This document shows positions 16,175 to 23,876 of a stretch of 64,000 nt of DNA, in pieces (positions within the stretch are counted from its first letter, which is position 1; every line of letters starts with the position of its first letter). The notes beneath the pieces were generated by a model that had not been told where the DNA came from, made no database searches, and worked only from the letters and a program-made list of their open reading frames with translations. The stretch covers positions 496,001 to 560,000 of the forward strand of contig NZ_JABAIA010000004.1 of NCBI RefSeq assembly GCF_012641275.1. Direction: 5' to 3'. Origin of the DNA: Chitinophaga varians (lineage in GTDB: Bacteria; Bacteroidota; Bacteroidia; Chitinophagales; Chitinophagaceae). The position numbers and the translations under genes are program-made.

Positions 16175-17374
16175 ATGAAAACAAAACGTTTATTATTCCA
16201 CGTTAGCGCGCTCCTGCTGGCCGCTTTAACCTCCTGTAAAAAAGACATGAAAGACAATGGCGCCCAGCCGCCATCGAACAGCAAAACAGCTGTTACAGAG
16301 GCTTACCAGCTGGTGTGGTCCGATGAGTTCAACGGCAGCAGTGTAGACGGCAGTAAATGGCAGTTTGAAACAGGACCTAATACCAGCAACAACGAAAAAC
16401 AATATTACCAGGCTGCCAACGCAACGGTCAGCAACGGCAACCTGGTGATCACAGCGCGGAAGCAGTCTGTCAACGGATGGCCCTATACGTCGGCCAGGCT
16501 CAACACCGCTGGTCGCTTTACCACCAAATACGGGCGCATAGAAGCCCGTATCAAGCTGGCCTCCGGACAGGGACTGTGGCCTGCCTTCTGGATGCTGGGC
16601 AATAACATCGGTTCCGTAGGCTGGCCCCAATGCGGTGAAATTGATATTATGGAACAGGTCAATACCAGCAACACCATCTACGGCACCATGCACTGGTTCT
16701 CCGGCGGTCACGCCTCTTATGGCGGCACTACCACCACCTCCTTTACGGACTATCACGTATATGCGGTAGAGTGGGATGCAGGCGCCATCCGCTGGTATGT
16801 GGACGGTGTCAAGTACCACGAGGGCAATATCCTTAATAACATCAACAATACCGGTGCATTCCACAATCCTTTCTTTATCATCCTTAATCTGGCGGTGGGC
16901 GGCGATTTCCCCGGACAGACCATCGACGAAAGCAAGTTGCCCGCCAGCATGTACGTTGACTATGTGCGGGTATACGCCATGACCAATAACAGCGGCAGTG
17001 CGCCTATTGGCTCCACCATTTCCATGAAAGGGTTTAACAACGCTTATGTCAGCGGTGAAAACGGTACACAGGCCATGACCTGCAACCGTCCTGACGCACA
17101 GGCATGGGAACAGTTCACCGTGGAAGATGCCGGCGGCGGAAAGATAGCCCTGAAAAGCATGGGGAAGTATGTGTCCTCTGAAAACGGGACACAACCTATT
17201 ACGTGTAACCGTGCTACTGCCAGCGACTGGGAGAAGTTTGACTGGATAGCAAACGCTGATGGCACTTTCTCGCTACGCGGCAATAACGGGTTGTATGTTT
17301 CCAGTGAAAACGGAACGCAGCCGATGACCTGTAACAGGGCCACCATATCGGGATGGGAAGCATTCCGTCTTTAA
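16175..17374 (+). CDS. GH16 beta-glucanase lipoprotein with C-terminal beta-trefoil (fascin-like) module
   Basis: The start at 16175 gives a lipoprotein signal ending LTSC (Cys21) and 399 residues; the open frame from 16151 would spoil the signal. Residues ~45-270 are a glycoside hydrolase 16 domain with the catalytic motif E155-I-D157-I-M-E160 (nucleophile and acid/base Glu). It also has the family segments [27 protein letters not shown] and [13 protein letters not shown]. It should cleave beta-1,3- or mixed beta-1,3/1,4-glucans such as laminarin. Residues ~280-399 hold three repeats of Y-V-S-x-E-N-G-T-Q-x-x-T-C-N-R, a small beta-trefoil like those in fascin/ricin-type modules, probably for carbohydrate binding. 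The lipid anchor suggests surface or periplasmic location. A terminator follows. Confidence 0.9.
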   Translation: MKTKRLLFHVSALLLAALTSCKKDMKDNGAQPPSNSKTAVTEAYQLVWSDEFNGSSVDGSKWQFETGPNTSNNEKQYYQAANATVSNGNLVITARKQSVNGWPYTSARLNTAGRFTTKYGRIEARIKLASGQGLWPAFWMLGNNIGSVGWPQCGEIDIMEQVNTSNTIYGTMHWFSGGHASYGGTTTTSFTDYHVYAVEWDAGAIRWYVDGVKYHEGNILNNINNTGAFHNPFFIILNLAVGGDFPGQTIDESKLPASMYVDYVRVYAMTNNSGSAPIGSTISMKGFNNAYVSGENGTQAMTCNRPDAQAWEQFTVEDAGGGKIALKSMGKYVSSENGTQPITCNRATASDWEKFDWIANADGTFSLRGNNGLYVSSENGTQPMTCNRATISGWEAFRL

Positions 17375-17433
17375 TTCAAAAACAGGGGTGATGATATGCC
17401 TGTTGAACGGACAATTATCTCTTCGCGGCATGT

Positions 17434-17472
17434 AAGGAAAAGACCGGATTTTTCCGGCCTTTTCCTTATTTT
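17434..17472 (+). terminator. Terminator after the GH16 gene
   Basis: AAGGAAAAGACCGG pairs with CCGGCCTTTTCCTT around a T-rich loop, with one unpaired position in the stem. It ends in TTATTTTTA. Confidence 0.75.
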
Positions 17473-17587
17473 TATACTTGTTAAATCCTGTTGCCACACC
17501 GCAGTGTTTGTCGCAGCCGCACATTAAAGTATTGTTACCATTCTTATCCAGTAGAAAAAGTTTACCCGGAATCGCTAATTTCATCAT

Positions 17588-17989
17588 ATGAGCCAAAATA
17601 CTTTATTAGAGAACCTAACCACCAGGACCACCGGCATTTTATATTACAGTGAATCGGAGAACCCATTGACCATCGAGTCATGGGGGCATGTTCCGGCAGC
17701 TGAAATAACCGGTAAGATCGCCACCCGGCATCAGGTTGCGCCCAACGTAGTAAAAACCATCAGTTCAGCAGATTTTTTCAACGAAGTAGAGAGAGCACCA
17801 GACCCGAACGACGCCCCCATTGTAGAAAACGCACAAAGATTCAAAGCCCTGCATCAATTCCTGAAAGAACATTTTACCGGCATACAGGTAGTCCGGGTGG
17901 AAGACGGCACCAGTATTCCGGTGTACATCGTTTGCCATCAGCCGGATGACACCTGCGTAGCGCTGGTGACCACAGCGATAGAGTCGTAA
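17588..17989 (+). CDS. NuiA-like nuclease inhibitor
   Basis: A 133-residue protein with no signal peptide. By eye it follows the Anabaena nuclease inhibitor NuiA along its whole length: GILYYSESENPLTIESW, then SADFFNEVERAPDPND, FKALHQFLKEHF, and VPVYIVC-like and ALVTTAIES strands. NuiA binds the active site of the DRGH-type nuclease NucA and blocks it. The very next gene, 46 bp downstream on the same strand, encodes an exported DRGH nuclease, which strongly supports the call. The likely role is to protect the producing cell from nuclease retained in the cytoplasm. The gene order, inhibitor first, would ensure immunity before toxin is made. The homology call is from recalled sequence, not a search. 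Confidence 0.82.
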   Translation: MSQNTLLENLTTRTTGILYYSESENPLTIESWGHVPAAEITGKIATRHQVAPNVVKTISSADFFNEVERAPDPNDAPIVENAQRFKALHQFLKEHFTGIQVVRVEDGTSIPVYIVCHQPDDTCVALVTTAIES

Positions 17990-18035
17990 GCCTAATCTCC
18001 ACATATTACAGAAACCCTTAAAAAAAACCTGAATT

Positions 18036-19391
18036 ATGAAACAATTCATCAGGCATTGTATGATCATTTGCCTGGGCGGTTTATTGTTTTCTGCCTGTAA
18101 AAAAGAGGCAGACATCCAGCCCCGGGAAATGGAACAACCACGTTCCACCATTACAGAATCCGTAGTGGTCCTTAATGAAGACTTTGAATCGGGCAGTAAA
18201 ACAGCTTATGCCATCGGCAATGTAACCCTGAGCAGCGGCTCCTGGACCCTGGACGACGCTTTGATCGGCAATCTGGCTGCCGACCTGAAAAACGGAACTA
18301 AATCCGTTCGTATCAGAAACACCGGTAGCATCACCACCAATTTCAGTACCAGCAGTGCAGCCGGCACCGTTACTGTGACTGTTAAACACGGCACCTACGG
18401 CACCGATGCTAACAGCAGCTGGCAACTCTGGACATCCGCCGACAACGGCGCCACCTGGACACAGCAAGGAAATACCATCACCACTTCCAACAGTCTGCAA
18501 ACAGCTACTTTCAGCTTCCAGTCAACCGGCAACCTGCGCATCTCCATCCGTAAAACATCCGGCAGTACCAACAGGATCAACATCGACGATGTGAACATCA
18601 CAGCCGGCAGCACCGGCGGTGGCGGCGGTGGCACCAATCCCGGCGATGACAACAACCTGTTGCTGGGCAACCCCAGCAATGCGCTGGCCGACGTGGCTTC
18701 GGAGAACAACTACCTGATGGTGAAACCTTATTATACTTTATCATATAGCCGTGGCCGTGCTACCCCTAACTGGGTAAGCTGGCATATCCAGTCATCTGAT
18801 CTCGGCAGCATCTCCAGGACCAACGACTTCCGCGCCGACACCGACCTGCCCGCAGGCTGGTACCAGGTGCAGAACAGCAGCTATTCCGGTTCCGGGTTTG
18901 ACCGTGGCCACAACTGCCCGTCAGCCGACAGGACAGCTACTGCAGACGCCAACTCCGCCACCTTCCTGATGACCAATATGATGCCACAGGCGCCTAACAA
19001 TAACCAGAAAACCTGGGCCAACCTGGAAAACTATACCCGCGACCTCGTGAAGGCCGGCAACGAAGTATTCGTTATCTGCGGTTCCTACGGCCAGGGCGGT
19101 ACCGGCTCACTGGGCGGTGTCACCACCACCATCGACAACGGCCGTGTGACCGTTCCTTCCAATATCTGGAAAGTAGTGGTAGTAATCCCTGATGGCAGCA
19201 ATGACCTGAACAGGATCAACGGCAACACCCGCGTAATTGCCATCAATACGCCCAACAGTAATGATATCAATACCGACTGGACCCAGTATAAAACAACTGT
19301 TCGCGACATCGAAAGCGCAACAGGTTATAATTTGCTGTCCAATCTGCGCCCATCGCTGCAGGACAGCCTGGAAACGAGGATTGATCCGTGA
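18036..19391 (+). CDS. Exported lipoprotein DNA/RNA non-specific endonuclease (NucA type)
   Basis: A 451-residue protein. A lipoprotein signal ends FSAC (Cys21). Residues ~40-190 form a beta-sandwich of the carbohydrate-binding/discoidin-like kind (SWTLDDALIGN, NSSWQLWTSADNGATW, RISIRKTSGSTNRINIDDV). A Gly-rich linker at ~193-200 precedes the nuclease domain. The beta-beta-alpha-Me signature D289-R-G-H292 lies in GFDRGHNCPSADR, and the downstream Asn/Glu helix MTNMMPQAPNNNQKTWANLE is intact, so His292 should be the general base and the Asn-rich helix should bind Mg2+. It degrades extracellular DNA/RNA for nutrients or as a weapon. The NuiA-like inhibitor lies immediately upstream. A strong terminator follows. 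Confidence 0.9.
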   Translation: MKQFIRHCMIICLGGLLFSACKKEADIQPREMEQPRSTITESVVVLNEDFESGSKTAYAIGNVTLSSGSWTLDDALIGNLAADLKNGTKSVRIRNTGSITTNFSTSSAAGTVTVTVKHGTYGTDANSSWQLWTSADNGATWTQQGNTITTSNSLQTATFSFQSTGNLRISIRKTSGSTNRINIDDVNITAGSTGGGGGGTNPGDDNNLLLGNPSNALADVASENNYLMVKPYYTLSYSRGRATPNWVSWHIQSSDLGSISRTNDFRADTDLPAGWYQVQNSSYSGSGFDRGHNCPSADRTATADANSATFLMTNMMPQAPNNNQKTWANLENYTRDLVKAGNEVFVICGSYGQGGTGSLGGVTTTIDNGRVTVPSNIWKVVVVIPDGSNDLNRINGNTRVIAINTPNSNDINTDWTQYKTTVRDIESATGYNLLSNLRPSLQDSLETRIDP

Positions 19392-19409
19392 GGACATCTC
19401 TAAAAGACA

Positions 19410-19450
19410 AACAAAAAGGCTTGTAAGTAACACTTACAAGCCTTTTTGTT
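19410..19450. terminator. Bidirectional terminator between nuclease and EamA genes
   Basis: Perfect 19-base arms with the core AAAAAGGCTTGTAAGT/ACTTACAAGCCTTTTT enclose a 3-base loop. A and T runs inside the arms serve both strands. Confidence 0.88.
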
Positions 19451-19462
19451 ATAGCATTATCT

Positions 19463-20344
19463 TTACTTTGCAAATTTCCTTGTTCCCGCCACGCAAAGGA
19501 TCACGCCCACTGTAACGCCCAACATGCCGATGCTCACTTTTTCATGCAGGAAGGAGGCGGCCAGCGCCAGTCCGAAAAACGGCTGTAACAATTGCAGCTG
19601 TCCTACTGTAGCAGTACCGCCTTGCGCCAGTCCACGGTACCAGAAAATAAAGCCGACGAACATACTGATGATGGACACATAGGCGAGGCTTATCCAGGTA
19701 TCAGCATGAATACCTTCGAAAGACGGCGGCATATAGATAAACGCCAGCGGCAGCATGACCGGCAAAGCCAGTACAAGCGCCCAGGAAATCACCTGCCAGC
19801 CGCCCAGCACCTTGGTCAGTTTGGCTCCTTCCGCATAACCCAGTCCACAGACGATGATCGCTGCTATCATGAGCAAATCACCTATAGGCGATGCCGTTAG
19901 TCCCTGCGCTACCGCGTAACCTGTTACCAGCAGGCTGCCGGCAACAGAGAATACCCAGAATACAGGCCGGGGCCTTTCTCCACCACGAATGATGCCGAAG
20001 ATGGCTGTCGAAAGGGGCAGCAGCCCTAAAAAAACGATAGAATGCGCCGAGGTAATGTATTGTAACGCCATGGCCGTTAACAACGGAAATCCCACGACCA
20101 CCCCAAGCGCTACCATCACCAATGGAAAAATATGTTCACGGGCCGGCCTTTTTTGCCTGAAAATCAGTAACGCAACAGCGGCCAGTATGCCCGCATTGGA
20201 GGCGCGGGCTACCGTCAGGAAAACAGGGTTCAGCTCCAGGACGGCCACCCTGGTAGCGGGCAACGACCCGCTGAACAATACCACGCCTATAAAACCATTG
20301 AGCCAGCCTCCACTATTACTTCCTTTTGACATACTGATATTCAT
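19463..20344 (-). CDS. EamA/DMT-superfamily transporter
   Basis: A 293-residue protein with ten predicted membrane helices in two five-helix halves, the standard layout of the drug/metabolite transporter superfamily (RhaT/YdcZ/EamA). Recognisable stretches are GFIGVVLFSGSLPATRVAVLELNP at the N-terminus and AYVSIISMFVGFIFWYRGLAQGG before the last helices, a usual EamA segment. These carriers export amino acids, nucleosides or other metabolites; the cargo here is unknown. It is a single gene facing away from the small exported protein at 20493, with about 150 bp between. Confidence 0.87.
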   Translation of the reverse strand: MNISMSKGSNSGGWLNGFIGVVLFSGSLPATRVAVLELNPVFLTVARASNAGILAAVALLIFRQKRPAREHIFPLVMVALGVVVGFPLLTAMALQYITSAHSIVFLGLLPLSTAIFGIIRGGERPRPVFWVFSVAGSLLVTGYAVAQGLTASPIGDLLMIAAIIVCGLGYAEGAKLTKVLGGWQVISWALVLALPVMLPLAFIYMPPSFEGIHADTWISLAYVSIISMFVGFIFWYRGLAQGGTATVGQLQLLQPFFGLALAASFLHEKVSIGMLGVTVGVILCVAGTRKFAK

Positions 20345-20492
20345 TTAAAATTGAGATCACAAAATTAGTGACCCTGTACAGATGATCACGGTATCAGTTT
20401 TACGTTTTTGTATGAACACAGTTAGGACCGGTATTTTTATCGCAAATTGCCTTACTTTGATGTTGTAATGATAGCAAATCCCGTAACACCAG

Positions 20493-20897
20493 ATGAAAAA
20501 GTTAATTGTCACGATAAGTATTTTGTGCTGTAGCGGATGGGTAAATGCCCAGACGGTCAAGTCCACCGGCGGCAGCACCCGGTTCATGGTAAACAGCGAC
20601 GGTGTGATCAAAAACAGCAGCTACAGCGTAGTTGGCCGTATCAAAAGCGACGGCACGGTGGAAGCGGCAAACTATAAGATCATCGGTTATGTCAGGGGAG
20701 AGCGCATAGAAGACAGTAATCATTCTACCGTTGGGTATATAAAAAAAGACGGTACCGTAAAGAACTACAGCCACAGTACGATCGGTTACATCAAGGACAA
20801 TGGCGATGTGCAGAACTGGAGCCGGAGCAGCCTCGGGTCTGCGTCCGGCGTTAAAAAGGAGTGGGCGGCGTTGATCTTTTTCTTCTTTGATTTCTGA
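20493..20897 (+). CDS. Exported 5-fold beta-flower-type repeat protein
   Basis: A 134-residue protein with a signal peptide (KKLIVTISILCCSGWVNAQ). It has about six repeats of 16-18 residues with the pattern S-x-V/I-G-x-I-K-x-D-G-x-V-x-x-x-x-x (for example SYSVVGRIKSDGTVEAAN and HSTIGYIKDNGDVQNWS). This matches the small exported Bacteroidota proteins described as 5-fold beta-flower, in which each repeat gives one beta hairpin of a radial sheet. It ends in an aromatic run, IFFFFDF, which is unusual for a soluble protein and may serve membrane or chaperone contact. The function of the family is not known. TTACTTTG at 20452-20459 is one base off the -7 consensus. Confidence 0.72.
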   Translation: MKKLIVTISILCCSGWVNAQTVKSTGGSTRFMVNSDGVIKNSSYSVVGRIKSDGTVEAANYKIIGYVRGERIEDSNHSTVGYIKKDGTVKNYSHSTIGYIKDNGDVQNWSRSSLGSASGVKKEWAALIFFFFDF

Positions 20898-20914
20898 TCA
20901 CTTGATAAATGGAA

Positions 20915-21475
20915 CTATGCTTGTTCCGTGCTGCCTGTGACGATGCCCAACAACAACGGAACGAGCATCAATCCCTGGAAAACATTAAACATCATGAGCC
21001 GTGGATGAATGCCAAACGGCAAATCTGTGGCATCCCTGTATTGGCTGAACAGGTAATAAGCCAGTAGCAGCGCCACAAAGGTCAAACCGATAGTGAAATA
21101 CCTGAACCTAACCCCGTAACATCTGTCAAATACGAGTGTCATGGCGATGGCCACGAAGCAGGAGCTGATCACCGCATACAGGATCGTGGCGTTTGTGATC
21201 AGGGTTGTCAGCGGTAAGATAATAAATGACGCCACTGCAAACACTACAATGGTGGCAATCAGGCTCGTCACTAACGCCTGTAGTTTTTTTCTGCCGATGC
21301 CAGCATAGATGGACACCGGAAAAAGCACCAGGAATCCCAGGCCGGTGAGGAAAACGGGGCCGGAGCCGAACGGATCGCTCATAGAATGGCAGATGACGGT
21401 CCAGAGAACGGTCAATATCAAAAAGAAGATGACGGTCTTTAAAAAAGCGGCTGTGTTGAAGGTGATCTTATTCAT
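20915..21475 (-). CDS. Integral membrane protein of unknown function
   Basis: The start at 21475 gives 186 residues with a short N-terminus and five or six predicted membrane helices (LKTVIFFLILTVLWTVI, VFLTGLGFLVLFPVSIYAGI, ALVTSLIATIVVFAVASFII and others). The open frame continues upstream to 21595, but this would overlap the neighbouring ChrA gene and lacks hydrophobic logic. No known family motif is seen. It is on the same strand as the efflux block and lies 95 bp downstream of ChrA, so it could be co-transcribed, but a shared function is not evident. Confidence 0.65.
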   Translation of the reverse strand: MNKITFNTAAFLKTVIFFLILTVLWTVICHSMSDPFGSGPVFLTGLGFLVLFPVSIYAGIGRKKLQALVTSLIATIVVFAVASFIILPLTTLITNATILYAVISSCFVAIAMTLVFDRCYGVRFRYFTIGLTFVALLLAYYLFSQYRDATDLPFGIHPRLMMFNVFQGLMLVPLLLGIVTGSTEQA

Positions 21476-21569
21476 AGGTGTAGGTCGTAAAATATTCCTA
21501 AAGATATATCTTCCTGTTGAAAAAGCTGTATGAGGAAAACGTTTCGTCTGGAAAACAGGCGCTTGTTTG

Positions 21570-22709
21570 TTATAAGTGCAACAATAAAAATCCACCCAGG
21601 CTGCCGATCAATATCACATACACCGTGCTCAGTTTTTTCCATACCAGCGTGATTCCCAGGCAGACGGCCAGTATCACGGCGCTGCGCCACTCCGCAGCAG
21701 AGGCGAGCAGCAGGTGCAGCCCCACTACTGCTATAACGGACACTGAAGCAGCACTAAGCCCGTCCAGGAATACCCGGAGCCGGTCGCTTTTGCGGGCGGA
21801 CGACAGCAGCCTATGCAGAAAGAAAGAGATAAAAAAGGAAGGCAGGAATATGCCAATGGTAGCCAGCACTCCACCGGAAAGGCCATGGATCAGATAACCG
21901 GCAAAGGTGGCACTGGAGAGGATAGGGCCTGGCGTTATCTGTCCAACGGCAATGGCGTCCATCAGCTGTTGCCGGGTAAGCCAGTGGTTTTTCCTGACCA
22001 GCGATTCATCCATGTAAGCAAACAATACGTACCCGCTGCCGTATAATACCGCTCCGATTTTCAGGAAGATGGAAAACAGTTTTAAGCTGGAGAAAGCGCC
22101 GGCACTGCCCTGTGTTGCCGGTACCAGCAACCACCCGCTCCAGGACGCCATTTTATTTTTCATCCTGTGAGCGAAATAATTTAATGCCCCTGCGCCTAAT
22201 ATCAACAACACTTCATTGAGTCCAAACCAGGAGCCTGCAAAGACCAGTACACACAAAACTATCAGCGTGGTGTTCCGTTTGAGGGTGGTAGCAGACAAGC
22301 GGAACACAGTGGCGATGACCAGTGCCGTAGTGGCCGGGCGCAGGCCGTAAATAAAGCCCTGCACGTCCGGCAGCGCACTGTATTTTTGATAGAAGTATCC
22401 AAACAACAGGCAGATCACCATAGCGGGAAAGATGTAACATACACCGGCCACGATGAGCCCCAGTCGACCGGCCCGCTCTTTGCCGCAATGCATGATCACC
22501 TCTACGGCGTTAGGGCCGGGTATGATGTAAGAGGTGCTGAGCACATCCATAAAATGCTGATGGTCTATCCACTTTCGCTTCACCACCATTTCATTTTCGA
22601 TGGTGGCCACCATCCCGGCGATACCGCCAAAACCAATACAGCCCAGCTTGAACGTGGAAAAAGCCACTTCTTTCAGTCGTTGGGTTGTTGAGTCTTTATG
22701 GTATTCCAT
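21570..22709 (-). CDS. chrA: ChrA-type chromate transporter, long form (copy 1)
   Basis: A 379-residue membrane protein (ATG 22709) with two homologous halves, the long-chain CHR layout. Each half carries the family signature: FKLGCIGFGGIAGMVATIE in the first half and LKIGAVLYGSGYVLFAYMD in the second. The conserved PGPNAVEVIMHCG and ITPGPILSSATFAGYL segments are also present. ChrA proteins expel chromate, taken up through sulfate transporters, by a proton- or sulfate-coupled mechanism. A second ChrA (28460-29632), an RND pump and a ChrB-domain regulator lie upstream on the same strand. About 75 bp separate it from the RND adaptor gene, so a long transcript is possible. Confidence 0.88.
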   Translation of the reverse strand: MEYHKDSTTQRLKEVAFSTFKLGCIGFGGIAGMVATIENEMVVKRKWIDHQHFMDVLSTSYIIPGPNAVEVIMHCGKERAGRLGLIVAGVCYIFPAMVICLLFGYFYQKYSALPDVQGFIYGLRPATTALVIATVFRLSATTLKRNTTLIVLCVLVFAGSWFGLNEVLLILGAGALNYFAHRMKNKMASWSGWLLVPATQGSAGAFSSLKLFSIFLKIGAVLYGSGYVLFAYMDESLVRKNHWLTRQQLMDAIAVGQITPGPILSSATFAGYLIHGLSGGVLATIGIFLPSFFISFFLHRLLSSARKSDRLRVFLDGLSAASVSVIAVVGLHLLLASAAEWRSAVILAVCLGITLVWKKLSTVYVILIGSLGGFLLLHL

Positions 22710-22786
22710 ACACAATCAGTTTGACCGGGGGTAGCTGTAAATATAACTATTGAACGCCTGTCATCAAACTGATATAGGTGACGAAG

Positions 22787-23872
22787 TTATTTTTTTATTG
22801 TCCACAGGCCGGTGCTGCCTGGCTTCCTTTCGTCTGTGGCCTTACTCAGCAAAGTGTCCCCTGCGGCGATATTGCCAAATATCTCCACGCCTGCGTCTAC
22901 CGTCATGCCCGGGCGGACGTCCACCCATTCGGCTTTTCCATCTTTCACACGGATGACGAATTTCTTTTCCTGCGTGGTGGCCACTGCTGCAAAGGGCACC
23001 ACGAAGGATGGCGTGTTTCTTTCCAGCGGAACTTTTACATAACAAAAAGCGCCTGCTTTCAGCCGGTGATCGCTGTTGTCTACTTTAAATTCCCATAATT
23101 CGGTGCGGGTATTGGGGTCGATGGTTTCTGACTTGCGGGTGAGGACTGCCTTAAAACGTTCAGTCGGATAGGCATCTACACGGAAGTCGATATGTTGAAG
23201 CTTGTCCGCGGTGGCCACATATATCTCAGGTACGGCGGCGCGTAAACGCAGCACGTTGTTGTTCTGCACGGTGAGCAGCATGGCGTTGGTGCCGACCAGC
23301 GAACCCGGATCGGCTTTACGGGCGGTAACAACGCCGTCAAAGGGCGCTATGATATATAAATACCCTGATACCGCTTTGTAGGATTGTGCCTGTCTGCCGG
23401 CGGCCACGAAAGTGGCGCTGTCGGCCTGCATCTGGTTGCGGCTGCGCTCCAGGTCCACCGGCGCCACGATGCCGGGCGTATTGGCCTGTGATGCACGGTA
23501 TAACCGCTCGTACTGGTCTTTGCTGGATGTCCATTTAGCTTTGGCTGCCTGCACAGCGGCTTCTGATTCTGCCAGCCGGCTGTTCACCTCCGGCGCTTCA
23601 ATTACGGCCAATACCTGTCCTTTCTTAACACGGTCGCCCATATCCACTTTCATCTCCTTTACAAAGCCCTGTACTTTGGCAAAGAGTTCCGCATTTTCAT
23701 AAGGCACCAGTTCTGCGGGAAATTCTGCTGTTTTCTTCAGCGTGTCCTGTTTCAGGATAAATACAGGCACGGTGTCTGATGCCGGCGTATCGGCACCGGC
23801 GGCCGGTGCCGGTGAATGATGGCCGCAGGCTGAAAGAATGAGCAGTGAAGAGATGGAGGCGATTATCCGCAT
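22787..23872 (-). CDS. RND efflux periplasmic adaptor (membrane fusion lipoprotein)
   Basis: A 361-residue protein starting at ATG 23872, four bases after the RND gene stop; the signal ends in the lipobox LSAC. The longer frame to 23956 would overlap the RND gene by ~80 bp. Domain order is typical: a lipoyl half (PYENAELFAKVQGFVKEMKV), an alpha-helical hairpin (SRLAESEAAVQAAKAKW... NQMQADSATFVAAGRQAQSYK), the second lipoyl half (APFDGVVTARKADPGSLV), then beta-barrel and membrane-proximal domains. It links the inner-membrane pump (23877-27026) to the outer-membrane factor (27044-28423). The gene order pump-adaptor-ChrA places it in a metal/oxyanion or drug efflux unit. Confidence 0.9.
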   Translation of the reverse strand: MRIIASISSLLILSACGHHSPAPAAGADTPASDTVPVFILKQDTLKKTAEFPAELVPYENAELFAKVQGFVKEMKVDMGDRVKKGQVLAVIEAPEVNSRLAESEAAVQAAKAKWTSSKDQYERLYRASQANTPGIVAPVDLERSRNQMQADSATFVAAGRQAQSYKAVSGYLYIIAPFDGVVTARKADPGSLVGTNAMLLTVQNNNVLRLRAAVPEIYVATADKLQHIDFRVDAYPTERFKAVLTRKSETIDPNTRTELWEFKVDNSDHRLKAGAFCYVKVPLERNTPSFVVPFAAVATTQEKKFVIRVKDGKAEWVDVRPGMTVDAGVEIFGNIAAGDTLLSKATDERKPGSTGLWTIKK

Positions 23873-23876
23873 ATTG

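Noticed and set aside
16226..17194. Long minus-strand open frame opposite the GH16 gene
   Set aside because: No family features, and the plus strand has an intact catalytic domain; treated as a shadow.
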